Under the pieces are notes generated by a model. The model was not told where the DNA came from. It searched no databases and worked only from the letters and a program-made list of their open reading frames with translations. The translations under genes and the position numbers were made by a program. This document shows positions 17,506-26,692 of a stretch of DNA of 64,000 nucleotides, piece by piece (position 1 is the first letter of the stretch; each line of letters opens with the position of its first letter). The DNA lies in NCBI RefSeq assembly GCF_008107625.1, contig NZ_SDKK01000002.1, positions 32,918 through 96,917 of the forward strand, read 5' to 3'. The stretch is from Zoogloea oleivorans. Its GTDB lineage: Bacteria > Pseudomonadota > Gammaproteobacteria > Burkholderiales > Rhodocyclaceae.

Positions 17506-17891
17506 GCTTTAGCGCCGAACGGGTTTGGAGGCTCGATTACTCTTGTGGCAAAGCCAGCTGAACGCAAGATACAACGAACACGACCGTCTCGTGCATTCAC
17601 GGCAGTTTCCGAGTCGACCAGCCGTTTCCACGCTTGATTTCGTCTTCCATTGCCGTACTCCTGTGTCGCCCCTGTCAAGGTCAACACCTGAGCAGGGACT
17701 TACTGGGTCAATACAGGTGGCCCAAGCGGCAAACCCCGTTCACCGCCAGTCACATCCAGGGCACCCACCCATCCTGTGCGCCAAGCCCCCTCACCCAATC
17801 ACCTCAAAAACGCTGATGCACCTTCCTTGACCCCTTGTTTCATATACACTTTTCTGTATAAATCTTCTCACCGATCTTCTCACCCAAACCA
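17506..17891. promoter_or_regulatory. Intergenic region with palindrome upstream of the HipA/YjjJ-like gene
   Basis: This 386-base gap separates two divergent genes. I see no convincing ORF or RNA. Close to the plus-strand gene is the inverted repeat TATACA-CTTTTC-TGTATA (17843-17860), whose right arm runs into a TATAAA-like -10 about 30 bases before ATG 17892. The repeat is AT-rich in an otherwise GC-rich region. It resembles the autoregulatory operators of HipA/HipB-type modules, and the downstream protein carries its own N-terminal HTH. A short direct repeat of TCTTCTCACC follows (about 17864-17884). Confidence 0.5.
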
Positions 17892-19277
17892 ATGGCACGG
17901 ACTCCGCCCTTCCCCCCCGCTCAACTCGAGGCCCTGCTGGCGCGCCGTCAAGGCTGGCGGGCCGTGGAGCTGGCCGATGAACTGGGTGTCAGCGTTCCGA
18001 CCCTCCACCGGATGTTGCAGGGGCTGGCGCCGCAGGTGGTGTCGGCCGGCAAGGCCCGACGGGCTCGCTATGCCCTCAGCCGGCCGGTGCGGGGAGTGCG
18101 CCAGCGCTACCCCCTTTACGCGGTAGACGAAACCGGTGCTGCCGAGGAGATTGCGACCGTGGTTCCGGTCTGCCCCGCGGGCACCTGGATGCCCCTCCCC
18201 GCCGGCATCTGGCCCGTTCCGAATGAAGCGCGTGACGGCTGGTGGGAGGGCTTGCCCTATCCGTTTTACGACATGCGTCCCCAGGGCTACATGGGCCGCC
18301 AGTTCGCGCTCGTGGCGCATCAGCCCTTGCAAGTGCCGGCCAACCCCAACGAGTGGACGGACGATGACATCCTCTATGCCCTGAGCCTGCGGGGCGCCGA
18401 CCTCCCCGGCAATCTCATTGTCGGCCAGACAGCCTACGAGACATGGCTGCACACCAAGGTCACCCCCCTGCGCCTGCTCGATGAAGCCACGCTCGGCGCG
18501 GCTTACGCGGAACTGGCCGAACAGGCTGTCGGCAGCGGGGTCGCCGGCGCCAGCGCGGCCGGGGAGTTTCCCAAGTTCACGACCACCCGCGCAGAGGAAG
18601 GACGGCCCACGCCGCATGTTCTGGTGAAGTTTTCCGGGGCGGATGGCTCAACGGCGGTCAGGCGCTGGGCCGACCTGCTCATCTGCGAGCATCTGGCACT
18701 CGAGGCCATGCGTGCCATTCCCGGTGTCGACAGCGCCCGCAGCCGCGTGTTGCAGCACGCGGGGCGAACCTTCCTCGAACTCGAACGCTTTGACCGGCAC
18801 GGGCTGCATGGCCGCAGCCCGGTATGCAGCCTGTTCTCGCTCAATGCTGCACTGCTGGGCGACAGCTCGACCGACTGGAGCCGGCTTGCCGCACGCCTGC
18901 ACATGGACAACCGGCTGTCGGCCGACACGCTCGAACAGGTGCGGCGCATCGGGTGGTTTGGCAAGCTCATCGGCAACACCGACATGCACCTGGGCAACCT
19001 GAGCTTCCGGCCGGGCCCCGAACTGACTCTCGCCCCCGGCTACGACATGCTGCCGATGTTCTACGCCCCCCTGGCCGGCGGCGAAGTCCCCGAGCGGGAA
19101 TTTGGCGTGCAGCCCCCGCTCCCCCTGCCACCACAAAAAACCGACTGGCACCTTGCCTGCGAAGCCGCCCTGCAGTTCTGGCGGCAGGCCGAACAGGATG
19201 CCCGTATCAGTTCAGACTTCCGGCAACGCTGTGGCGCGAACGCCCGGAAAATTGAGGGCTGGCGGGGGCTGGTGTAG
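17892..19277 (+). CDS. yjjJ: HipA-like serine/threonine kinase toxin with N-terminal HTH (YjjJ/HipH type)
   Basis: A 461-residue protein close in length and layout to E. coli YjjJ (HipH). Residues about 10-60 form a winged helix-turn-helix (WRAVELADELGVSVPTLHRML). The remainder is the HipA kinase fold: lysine in HVLVKFSG, catalytic region IGNTDMHLGNLSF with Asp and Asn, and metal-binding PGYDMLPM. HipA kinases inactivate glutamyl-tRNA synthetase or other targets by phosphorylation. YjjJ-type members fuse the DNA-binding part to the kinase instead of using a separate HipB. No antitoxin gene is adjacent, in keeping with that design. ATG 17892 follows a palindromic operator candidate. The cellular target is unknown. 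Confidence 0.85.
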   Translation: MARTPPFPPAQLEALLARRQGWRAVELADELGVSVPTLHRMLQGLAPQVVSAGKARRARYALSRPVRGVRQRYPLYAVDETGAAEEIATVVPVCPAGTWMPLPAGIWPVPNEARDGWWEGLPYPFYDMRPQGYMGRQFALVAHQPLQVPANPNEWTDDDILYALSLRGADLPGNLIVGQTAYETWLHTKVTPLRLLDEATLGAAYAELAEQAVGSGVAGASAAGEFPKFTTTRAEEGRPTPHVLVKFSGADGSTAVRRWADLLICEHLALEAMRAIPGVDSARSRVLQHAGRTFLELERFDRHGLHGRSPVCSLFSLNAALLGDSSTDWSRLAARLHMDNRLSADTLEQVRRIGWFGKLIGNTDMHLGNLSFRPGPELTLAPGYDMLPMFYAPLAGGEVPEREFGVQPPLPLPPQKTDWHLACEAALQFWRQAEQDARISSDFRQRCGANARKIEGWRGLV

Positions 19278-19298
19278 GGGTCAGGCAAGAATAGCCAC

Positions 19299-19562
19299 TT
19301 GCCGAACCTGGCGAAGAACCAACCAGCACCACTTCAAGCACGATATCAAGAATTGTTTCGAGCATTTCCCCTCCAAGCCAGCCCAGTTCTCCTTCAACCA
19401 GAGTTAATGCACCTTTTGGGGGAATTAACTTGGCTAAAAGCTGAACCCGTTCTGCTCCGGGGAAAACAAGTTCATCTCGGAGCTGAACTCACTCCCCTTT
19501 CAGGAGAACCGGTTCGGCTCACCGCAAGGTCAGTTCATCTCAAAGCGAAGCCGGTTCACTAA
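19299..19562 (+). CDS. Possible small heptad-repeat protein encoded by the 21-bp repeat array
   Basis: An 87-residue frame from a TTG start, so weakly supported as a gene. Its second half is a run of seven-residue units of the form (P/L)VxLxxE: LTWLKAE, PVLLRGK, QVHLGAE, LTPLSGE, PVRLTAR, SVHLKAK. The DNA repeat continues for at least two more units past the TAA at 19560-19562, and those units carry more stop codons. Either the frame is a decayed or truncated coding repeat, or the array is not coding. No ribosome site is seen. It lies 22 bases after the HipA-like gene. Confidence 0.25.
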   Translation: MPNLAKNQPAPLQARYQELFRAFPLQASPVLLQPELMHLLGELTWLKAEPVLLRGKQVHLGAELTPLSGEPVRLTARSVHLKAKPVH

Positions 19563-19613
19563 AAGGTTGAACCCGCTTAGCGTTAAGCCGAACCGGTTTT
19601 CTTTTGCGCCTTG
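19362..19613. repeat. Degenerate 21-bp tandem repeat array
   Basis: About eleven to twelve consecutive units of exactly 21 bases can be laid end to end without gaps: for example 19446-19466, 19467-19487, 19488-19508, 19509-19529, 19530-19550, 19551-19571. The rough consensus is CCgGTTCnnCTCnnnnnnGAA; the GTTC near the start and GAA at the end of the unit are best kept. Units diverge strongly from each other, so the array is old rather than newly expanded. Because 21 is a multiple of three, one frame reads as a heptapeptide repeat. There is no conserved spacer/repeat alternation, so it is not a CRISPR. Confidence 0.7.
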
Positions 19614-19633
19614 CGCCGGCCCTGGCGGGCGTA

Positions 19634-19655
19634 GTCGGACTGAAGTCCGACCCAC
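19634..19655. repeat. REP-like palindrome, single copy
   Basis: GTCGGACTGAAGTCCGAC followed by CCAC: one copy of the palindrome family seen also at 8.4, 56.5 and 63.9 kb. It sits just after the 21-bp repeat array. No second copy is found within 200 bases, unlike the paired copies elsewhere. Confidence 0.85.
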
Positions 19656-19862
19656 AGGGGGCTGAGATCAGACGGATTTGTCGTCTTGCTCAGGTGCCTT
19701 GTCGGCAAACGCCTTCGCGGCATCCGAAAGGGAATCGACTCTTCTGGACCTGGCTTCGTCAGGCTTGCCGAGCACAGGCAAGGTAAAAGCGGGTTAGCAC
19801 GCTCAAGCCATCTCACCCAAAATGTTACAATTCGTCACCTTCAGCGCTTGATAGCCATCTGC

Positions 19863-20087
19863 ATGACGAGATCCCCCTTCGAAGTCATTCATGGTGCTTT
19901 GCACACCCATGACAACGACGGTTCATTCTGGCTTGGCGAGATCACCGCCTTGCTCAACGATCCAGCGCATCACCGGCACAAGAAGGCCCTGGAAATCGTG
20001 AAGGTCTATGTGGAGAATCTGCTCCGCGCCGCCTCCGGGGGGTTGAATGAAAAGGTGAGCAATCACCCTGAAGCCCGTCAGTCATAG
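19863..20087 (+). CDS. Hypothetical protein (74 aa)
   Basis: A short ORF reading MTRSPFEVIHGALHTHDNDG and later FWLGEITALLNDPAHHRHKK, ending EARQS. Its composition (mixed polar, His-rich, helical KKALEIVKVYVENLLRAA) looks like a real folded protein rather than a shadow, and nothing else occupies the region. The frame is open upstream to 19686, but ATG 19863 fits the start of protein-like composition. The ribosome site is poor. It is convergent with the HD-GYP gene. No family recognised. Confidence 0.4.
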   Translation: MTRSPFEVIHGALHTHDNDGSFWLGEITALLNDPAHHRHKKALEIVKVYVENLLRAASGGLNEKVSNHPEARQS

Positions 20088-20104
20088 CGACCGGCCCCTG
20101 CGCT

Positions 20105-22810
20105 TCAGGCCGCCGGCGGCGCGGCGCTTACAACCTCATCCCGCCAGAGTTCCTTTGCCACGAAAAGCGCAAACAGGTCAGCGTCGATGACCCTGCGGCG
20201 GCTCATGTCGCGCATGATCTCAAGCGTGTCGGTGATCGTGAGGGCATCTTTGTAAGGTCGATCACTGGCCGTCAGCGCCTCAAAGATGTCAGCGATCGCC
20301 ATGACCCGCGCGGTCATGCTCATGTCGTCTCCGCACAGGCCACGCGGGTAACCCCGTCCATCCATCGTTTCATGATGCCCGCCCGCCATTTCAGGCACGG
20401 CAGCCAGGTCGGACGGAAACGGCAGGCGCGACAGCATGACGATGCTTTCGATGATGTGTTCCTTGATCTTGAAACGCTCTTCCTCGGTCAGGGTGCCATG
20501 CCTGATCCTGAGGTTGTACAGCTCCCCGCCGTTGTACAAATTGGCCGGCGCGCGCATCGAAAAGCCCCAGGGGTTGCCAGCCAGCAGACGATCACTGGGA
20601 GGGCGCGGGATCACATCAGTCGGGTCGTCGCGCAAGAGGGGTTCATCGGCCGGCAGCGGTCTTGCAGGCGCACTGCCACGCCTCGCCAGTTCGGCATTCG
20701 ACAGACCCAGCCCCTCGTCGAGGGTGCGCAGCCAGCGCCTGCGGGCGATACGCTCGAGACGCTGCTGACTCTCGGCGGGCATGTCCTCACTGCCACGATT
20801 GCAGGCCGCCACAAAGGCAAAGTCGTCATCCAGCGTTCGCCACAGTTCGTCGCGTGCGGCACGTAGATGCGCCTCATCCCCGCCCTGGGCAAGGCCCTGC
20901 CAGTAGGCGATCTCCGCATCGCGCTTGAGAACTTCAAAGCGGGTCCGGATCTCGTGAATCCGGTTGTAAAGGGTTTCAAGCTTGGTCGCCTTGTCGATCA
21001 CGTATTCGGGGGTGGTCAGCTTGCCGCAATCATGCAGCCAGCTCGCAATCTCCAGCGCCTCCCAGCCCGAGGCATCGAGGCGGTAGGCGGCGAAGGGGAC
21101 GGTTTCAGCCTCATGGGCGGCCCGCGCCAGACGCAGGGCGACCTCCGGGACGCGGCGACAATGCCGGCCGGTGTGGGGGGATTTGGCGTCGATCGCCTCA
21201 CCCACCATCCGGACGACACCTTTGAGAAGCGCCTTGCGGCCCTTTAACAGGCGCTGATTTTCGAGCGCAACGGCAGCCGTGCCGGCCAGCGCCGCCAGAA
21301 AGCCGATCACTTCGGCCCGGGCCAGGCCACAGCGTGCGGAAGGTCGATCGGCCAGGACCAGGGTTCCGAGCACCTCGCCTTCCGGCGTACGCAGCGGAAT
21401 ACCGAGCACTTGCAGCATGCCGCCATCGCTGGCCGGCAATCTCAGGCTGAGCGGCCCGTCCGCCTGCATGACAAAACCGGAGAGTTCCTCGGCGGCCCTC
21501 GCCACCGCCGACAACTCGACCCCCGCTGCGTCGAGCCAGTGTGCCGCCAGCATCCCCTCGCCCCATTCACCATCGACGCGCACCGCGCTCCATGGCACGT
21601 GGGCAACCTCGCGCGCGCCGGCCTCAACCTGTTCCAGCACGCTCGCCACATCGCGGGCGGAACCCAGATCGCGCCCCATTTCGAGAAAGCGCGCAATCGC
21701 GCCCGACATCATGCTCATCGCCCCGGCGAGCTGGTCTACCTCCAGGATCACCGAGCGGGCGTCCGCCTGGGGTTCGAACTGCAATGCAGACACCTCACGG
21801 GCATTCTGCGCAAGTAGGTGCAGAGGCCGGGTCAGCAGACGCGACAAGGCCCAGGCCAGGGGAAAACTGAGAATGACCGCCAGCACGGTAAACAGGATGG
21901 AGCGCTGTCGCAGCCGATAGGCCTCGGCGAAGAGTTCATCCTCGGGCGTGGCAACGACCAGTTTCCAGGTCTCGTCCACGAACCCGGGCATGGGTGCAAT
22001 GGATACCTGCCACACCCGCCCGTCGGCGGCAGGGTCGTGAGGGGTAGTCAACGACATCCCGGGCGCTGCTATCGTCGAATTGTCCTGCGCCACCAGGCTG
22101 ATCCGCGTGGAAGGCGTGAGCACCTGCTCCGCCAGCAGATTGCCGATACGGGCAAAGCTCACATTGACGCCAAACACCGACGCTCCGTTGCGGCGCGCGA
22201 AGGTGATGCCGCGTCCCTGCCCGTGCTGGAAGTCGTAGGCCTTGGTCACCTCGATCCGCTCGGAGGCGGCGGCAAGGCGGTACCAGTCGGAGAGCCGCGG
22301 CTCAATGCGCGCCCCTGTCCATGCGCTCGCCCGGATGAGGCGCAGATCCTTGTCGAAGAGATACTCAAGCCCGCTGCAGGCATCCACCGGGTCATCTGTT
22401 GAATCCATGTCGATCACGGACCACACGGCCATCGCGCCGGAACGGGCGCGCTGCGCCAGGAACAGCGCCCCGTCGCCGTAGCCGACCATCACCGAGTCGA
22501 TCAGCGGATCGGCATCCAGCAGGCCGGTCAGTTCCGGCAAGAACTGAAAACGCTGGGCACGCGTGCTCGCATCGGCAAGCGGTGATGCGGCCAGCAGAAT
22601 GAAACTGCGGCGGACAGCCCGGTTGGCGCTGTTCAACGTTCGGCGCACATCCTCTGCACGATCGCGGAAAAGGGTTGCGTTCGCGGCTTCGATCAACAGG
22701 CGTGTTTCACCGAAGTGGTAAACGGAGATCGTTGCACCAACGGCGAGAATCAGAAGCGAAAACAGCACCGCCACCGGAATATGCAGCGGAAGACGCATGG
22801 GCATAGACAT
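20105..22810 (-). CDS. Membrane sensor with Cache-like, HAMP, GAF and HD-GYP domains
   Basis: A 901-residue protein. One helix at about residues 10-30 and another at 303-323 bracket a periplasmic Cache-like sensor. A HAMP-like linker (RPLHLLAQNAREVSALQFEP) and a GAF domain (about 380-520) follow. The C-terminal HD-GYP domain should hydrolyse cyclic-di-GMP: HTGRHCRRV at 546-554, HDCGK at 593-597, HHE at 812-814 and GRGYP at 818-822. About 160 residues (612-771) are inserted between HDCGK and the rest of the domain, where typical HD-GYP proteins have none. The start is chosen at ATG 22810; the frame extends to a TTG at 22852. Confidence 0.88.
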   Translation of the reverse strand: MSMPMRLPLHIPVAVLFSLLILAVGATISVYHFGETRLLIEAANATLFRDRAEDVRRTLNSANRAVRRSFILLAASPLADASTRAQRFQFLPELTGLLDADPLIDSVMVGYGDGALFLAQRARSGAMAVWSVIDMDSTDDPVDACSGLEYLFDKDLRLIRASAWTGARIEPRLSDWYRLAAASERIEVTKAYDFQHGQGRGITFARRNGASVFGVNVSFARIGNLLAEQVLTPSTRISLVAQDNSTIAAPGMSLTTPHDPAADGRVWQVSIAPMPGFVDETWKLVVATPEDELFAEAYRLRQRSILFTVLAVILSFPLAWALSRLLTRPLHLLAQNAREVSALQFEPQADARSVILEVDQLAGAMSMMSGAIARFLEMGRDLGSARDVASVLEQVEAGAREVAHVPWSAVRVDGEWGEGMLAAHWLDAAGVELSAVARAAEELSGFVMQADGPLSLRLPASDGGMLQVLGIPLRTPEGEVLGTLVLADRPSARCGLARAEVIGFLAALAGTAAVALENQRLLKGRKALLKGVVRMVGEAIDAKSPHTGRHCRRVPEVALRLARAAHEAETVPFAAYRLDASGWEALEIASWLHDCGKLTTPEYVIDKATKLETLYNRIHEIRTRFEVLKRDAEIAYWQGLAQGGDEAHLRAARDELWRTLDDDFAFVAACNRGSEDMPAESQQRLERIARRRWLRTLDEGLGLSNAELARRGSAPARPLPADEPLLRDDPTDVIPRPPSDRLLAGNPWGFSMRAPANLYNGGELYNLRIRHGTLTEEERFKIKEHIIESIVMLSRLPFPSDLAAVPEMAGGHHETMDGRGYPRGLCGDDMSMTARVMAIADIFEALTASDRPYKDALTITDTLEIMRDMSRRRVIDADLFALFVAKELWRDEVVSAAPPAA

Positions 22811-22978
22811 GGAAATCAAGCTAGCGCTCCGGTGTGACGCTGACGTGACCAAAAACCCGGGCGAAGGGAGCCTGCGCTGTCATCGCACTGAAACCTGAGC
22901 TTCATCACCCGGGAGTAGCGTTGTTCTAACCCGCAAGTGGGATCGGCAATCTTTCCGGTCTGCGGGAAACAACAGACC

Positions 22979-24883
22979 ATGACGAGCACAACGAATGGTG
23001 ACGATGCGCCGCTGACAACAGCGGGCTGGGATCAGAATGTCTGCCAGGCACTGATAGACGAGTTGTGGGCACTGCGCGAACACATGCTCACCACCGAGCG
23101 CGCATTCTCCGAACGGCTCCTGGCGGTGTCCCCGCCCCATCAGCCGAGTGCCCGCAACCTGGTGCACTACCTTGCCCTGCGCCAGGAAGACCGCCGGCCC
23201 TTGCAGGAGAAGCTGGCCTGGCTCGGCCTGTCCTCGCTGGGGCATGCCGAATCTCACGTCCTCGCCAACCTGGATAAAGTGCTGGGCATTCTGCACCGGC
23301 TGACCGGCCAGACGTGGTCCGAGCGCTCCCTCGAAGAGCCCGCCGGCATCCACAGCAGTCACCGGTTGCTGGAGCAGCACACCACAGCCCTGCTCGGCGC
23401 CCCGCCACCGGGCCGCAAGGTGCGCATCATGGTGACGCTGCCCTCCGAGGCCGCGCTTGATTACGGCCTCGTGCACCAGCTTGTCGCTGCCGGCATGGAC
23501 ATCGCGCGCATCAACTGTGCGCATGACGATGCCGGGAGGTGGTCCTCCATGGCGGCCCACGTGCGCAGGGCGGCGCAGTCACTCGGCCGGCCGGTGCGCA
23601 TCCTGATGGATCTGGGCGGACCGAAACTGCGCACCGGCGCGATCCCGCCGGCGCCTGCGGTCCTCAAACTCCAGCCGACGCGCGACACCTTTGGTCGCGT
23701 CACCAGAAAAGCGTGTCTGGGCCTGCGCGCCTTCGGCTCGACGATGCCCGTTGCGGGTGCCTCGGCACACATCGCGGTCAGCCCGGACTGGCTGGCCAGG
23801 CTTGAAGCGGGTGACAAGCTGGACCTGGTCGACGCACGCGACGCACACCGCCGCCTGACGGTGCTCAGGCGCGACGGCGCAGGCGTGCTGTGCGAATGCC
23901 GGCAGACGACCTATTTTGTGCCGGAGACCCTGCTGGAGCGCCAGCGCCGGCGTCACCGGCACGGAAAGCACAGATCCCGCCTTGCTGAGCTGCCGTCCAG
24001 GCCCGGCAGCCTGCTGCTACGCCAGGGCGATCTCCTGCACCTGACCCGCTCGACCTTTGCCGGGCCCGTCCAGGAGGACAAGGTCACAGAAGAGGACGCC
24101 ATGCTGTCGATCTCGTGCACGCTGCCGGAAGTCTTCACCCAGGTCTGCATCGGCGAGCGCATCTTTTTTGACGACGGTCGCATTGGCGGCGTCATTCGGG
24201 AAGTCGGCAGCACAGCGCTGACCATAGAGATCGTTCAGGCCAGCCGCGACGGCAGCCGCCTGGCGGGCGACAAGGGCATCAACCTGCCCGACAGCCAGCT
24301 CGATCTGCCCGCCCTGACCGAAAAGGACATCGAGGATCTGTCCGTTGTCGCCCGCCATGCCGACCTTGTCGGCCTGTCCTTCGTGCAGCGGGGCAGTGAC
24401 ATCGATGCGCTGCGCAGCCGGCTCGATGCCCTCGGCGCCCACGAGATCGGCGTCATCTTGAAGATCGAGACACGACGCGCCTTCGAGAACCTTCCCGAAC
24501 TGCTGCTCTCCGCCATGGCGAGCCGCACGGCCGGCGTGATGATCGCGCGCGGCGACCTCGCGGTTGAATGCGGTTACGAACGCCTGGCCGAAGTTCAGGA
24601 AGAAATCCTGTGGGCAACCGAAGCCGCCCACATGCCGGTGATCTGGGCCACGCAGGTGCTCGAGACCCTGGCCAAGACCGGTCAGCCCTCCCGCGCCGAA
24701 ATCACCGATGCGGCCATGGGCGAACGGGCCGAATGCGTGATGCTGAACAAAGGCCCTTACATCCTCGATGCCATGCGCGTTCTCGACGACATCCTCAAGC
24801 GCATGCAGTCCCATCAGGCGAAGAAACGTTCGCTGCTGCGCGCGCTCGCTGCCTGGACACCCTTGCCACAACGCCTGCCTTGA
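22979..24883 (+). CDS. Pyruvate kinase-like protein with N-terminal extension
   Basis: A 634-residue protein. Residues 1 to about 150 show no pyruvate kinase similarity; the rest follows the pyruvate kinase barrel. Recognisable counterparts are MVTLPSEAALDYGLVHQLVAAGMDIARINCAH (strand 1 and the R-x-N-x-S/C-H site), ILMDLGGPKLRTG, the catalytic lysine in GVILKIETRRAFENL, the metal site ARGDLAVECG and ATQVLETLAKTGQPSRAEITD. The usual LSGETA motif is replaced by LNKGPYILDA, and a B domain is inserted late. It probably acts on phosphoenolpyruvate or a related phospho-ester, but it is not the housekeeping enzyme. It is first in a likely operon with a PHA synthase gene. Start ATG 22979; an upstream GTG at 22937 is possible. 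Confidence 0.8.
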   Translation: MTSTTNGDDAPLTTAGWDQNVCQALIDELWALREHMLTTERAFSERLLAVSPPHQPSARNLVHYLALRQEDRRPLQEKLAWLGLSSLGHAESHVLANLDKVLGILHRLTGQTWSERSLEEPAGIHSSHRLLEQHTTALLGAPPPGRKVRIMVTLPSEAALDYGLVHQLVAAGMDIARINCAHDDAGRWSSMAAHVRRAAQSLGRPVRILMDLGGPKLRTGAIPPAPAVLKLQPTRDTFGRVTRKACLGLRAFGSTMPVAGASAHIAVSPDWLARLEAGDKLDLVDARDAHRRLTVLRRDGAGVLCECRQTTYFVPETLLERQRRRHRHGKHRSRLAELPSRPGSLLLRQGDLLHLTRSTFAGPVQEDKVTEEDAMLSISCTLPEVFTQVCIGERIFFDDGRIGGVIREVGSTALTIEIVQASRDGSRLAGDKGINLPDSQLDLPALTEKDIEDLSVVARHADLVGLSFVQRGSDIDALRSRLDALGAHEIGVILKIETRRAFENLPELLLSAMASRTAGVMIARGDLAVECGYERLAEVQEEILWATEAAHMPVIWATQVLETLAKTGQPSRAEITDAAMGERAECVMLNKGPYILDAMRVLDDILKRMQSHQAKKRSLLRALAAWTPLPQRLP

Positions 24884-24910
24884 ACCATCTCGATAGGGAG
24901 CATGCCGATC

Positions 24911-26692
24911 ATGAGCACGACAACGCACAACACCCCTGCAGCGTCCCGGCCTGACAGCTACCGCAAGCCGCCGGGCGGCCCCGATGCCACGCGACTTTAC
25001 CGAAAGATGCGCGATCTGCATTCCGGCGTGACCACGGCGATTGACCCGCTCGGCATGGCCGCACCGATCATTCACGCCCAGGTGGCGTGGCTGCTGCACC
25101 CGCAGGAACTCGGTGAGCGCATGGCGCAACTCAGCTCCGACCTGTGGCAACTGCAGTGGCACACCACGCACCGCCTGCTCGGTCTCGAACACCCGGACCC
25201 GATTCGACCCAATGCCGACGATGCCCGCTTCAACGACCCGATCTGGTCCGAGTCGCCCAACTGGGACATGGTCAAGGACTGGTATCTGGCCTTCACCCAC
25301 CGCGCCCAGGACATGCTTTACGACACCCCCGGCCTGTCGAGCAAGGATCGGCGGCGGGCGGCTTTCTGGTGGCGCAAGTGGCTTAACGCCGTGGCGCCGA
25401 CCAATTTTTTCTGGACCAACCCGATTGCCATCAGGAAGGCGGTCGAAACCCACGGGCAAAGCCTGACTCGGGGCTGGCAGAACTTTCTCGAGGATGCCCG
25501 GGCGGGCGAAGTGCACATGACCAATCCCGACGACTTTCATGTCGGAGAAAACCTTGCCACCACCGCCGGGGCCGTCGTCTTCCGGAACCGCCTGCTCGAA
25601 GTCATTCATTACGCCCCCACGCAGGCACAAGTCCATGCCGAGCCGGTCGTCATCATCACGCCCTGGATCAACAAGTTCTACGTGCTGGACCTTACGCCAA
25701 AGAAGAGCATGGTTCGCTACCTGCTCGACCAGGGGCTCGATGTCTTCATCACCAGCTGGAAGAATCCCGATGCGTCGATGAGGGAGGTGTGCTTCGACGA
25801 CTACCTGACCGAAGGCGTCGACGCGATCGTGCAGACCGCCCGCCGCATGTCCGGCGCACAACGGGTGCATGCGGCTGGTTACTGCATCGGCGGCACGGCA
25901 CTCAGCATGTACATGGCCTGGGCCAATCGGCACTACGGCGCCGATGCCGTTCCGGTCGCCGACTGGACCTTGTTGACCACGCTGATCGACTTCCACAAGC
26001 CGGGCGATATCGAAGTCTTCATCGATGAAGGCAGCGTCAACTACTTGTGTGCGCAGATGGAGCGCAAGGGCTACCTGGACGGCAAGGAGATGGCTGCCGC
26101 CTTTCGCCTGCTGCGCTCGAACAGCCTGATCTGGCACTACGTCGTGCAAAGCTGGCTCTACGGCGAAACGCCGCCGCCTTTCGATGTGCTGTACTGGAAC
26201 ATGGATACGACGCGCATGCCCCAGGCCATGCACAAGTGGTACCTGACCGAACTGTACTTGCACAACCGCCTGATCCAGGCGGGCTCACTCATCGTGGCGG
26301 GTGAGCCGCTCGACCTGGCCGAAATCCGGCAGCCTCTGTATGCGGTTGCGGCCGAAGACGATCACATCGCGCCGTGGGCACAGGCCTTCAAGATCGTGAA
26401 CCACGTCGTCGCCGAGAAGCGTTTCGTGCTGTCCAGCTCCGGGCACATCCTGGGCATCGTCAATCCGCCCGCCAAGCCGCCCAAGCGTCGCTATTGGGCC
26501 GACACGGCCCATCGTGCCGATCAACCCGGTGTGTGGCAGGCGCGTGCCGGTGAGCATGCCGGCACCTGGTGGGAAGACTGGATGGCGTGGCTCAAGCCCA
26601 GGGCCGGCGCGCAGGTCGATGCACGCCCGGTCGCCACAACGGATTTCCCCGCATTGGCCCCCGCACCGGGCACCTACGTGCTCGAAGCCTGA
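24911..26692 (+). CDS. phaC: Class I polyhydroxyalkanoate synthase (PhaC-like)
   Basis: A 593-residue PHA synthase. The N-terminal domain includes FNDPIWSESPNWDMVKDWYL. The alpha/beta-hydrolase core carries the catalytic cysteine in the lipase-like box AGYCIGGT, the aspartate in AAEDDHIAPW and the histidine in SSSGHILGIVNPP, a complete Cys-Asp-His triad. It polymerises (R)-3-hydroxyacyl-CoA into storage polyester on granules. Start: ATG 24911 is ten bases from AGGGAG, whereas ATG 24902 is only one base from it. It follows the pyruvate-kinase-like gene by 27 bases. No phaA, phaB or phasin gene is adjacent, so this may be a secondary synthase. Confidence 0.9.
   Translation: MSTTTHNTPAASRPDSYRKPPGGPDATRLYRKMRDLHSGVTTAIDPLGMAAPIIHAQVAWLLHPQELGERMAQLSSDLWQLQWHTTHRLLGLEHPDPIRPNADDARFNDPIWSESPNWDMVKDWYLAFTHRAQDMLYDTPGLSSKDRRRAAFWWRKWLNAVAPTNFFWTNPIAIRKAVETHGQSLTRGWQNFLEDARAGEVHMTNPDDFHVGENLATTAGAVVFRNRLLEVIHYAPTQAQVHAEPVVIITPWINKFYVLDLTPKKSMVRYLLDQGLDVFITSWKNPDASMREVCFDDYLTEGVDAIVQTARRMSGAQRVHAAGYCIGGTALSMYMAWANRHYGADAVPVADWTLLTTLIDFHKPGDIEVFIDEGSVNYLCAQMERKGYLDGKEMAAAFRLLRSNSLIWHYVVQSWLYGETPPPFDVLYWNMDTTRMPQAMHKWYLTELYLHNRLIQAGSLIVAGEPLDLAEIRQPLYAVAAEDDHIAPWAQAFKIVNHVVAEKRFVLSSSGHILGIVNPPAKPPKRRYWADTAHRADQPGVWQARAGEHAGTWWEDWMAWLKPRAGAQVDARPVATTDFPALAPAPGTYVLEA

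Noticed and set aside
17506..17891. Separate HipB-type antitoxin gene ahead of the HipA-like gene
   Set aside because: Only short frames without HTH patterns are present; the HTH is fused to the kinase.
19362..19613. CRISPR-like array
   Set aside because: Units are contiguous with no spacers, too short and too divergent, and no cas genes are present.
24017..26263. 748-codon minus-strand frame
   Set aside because: Antisense to the pyruvate-kinase-like and phaC genes.
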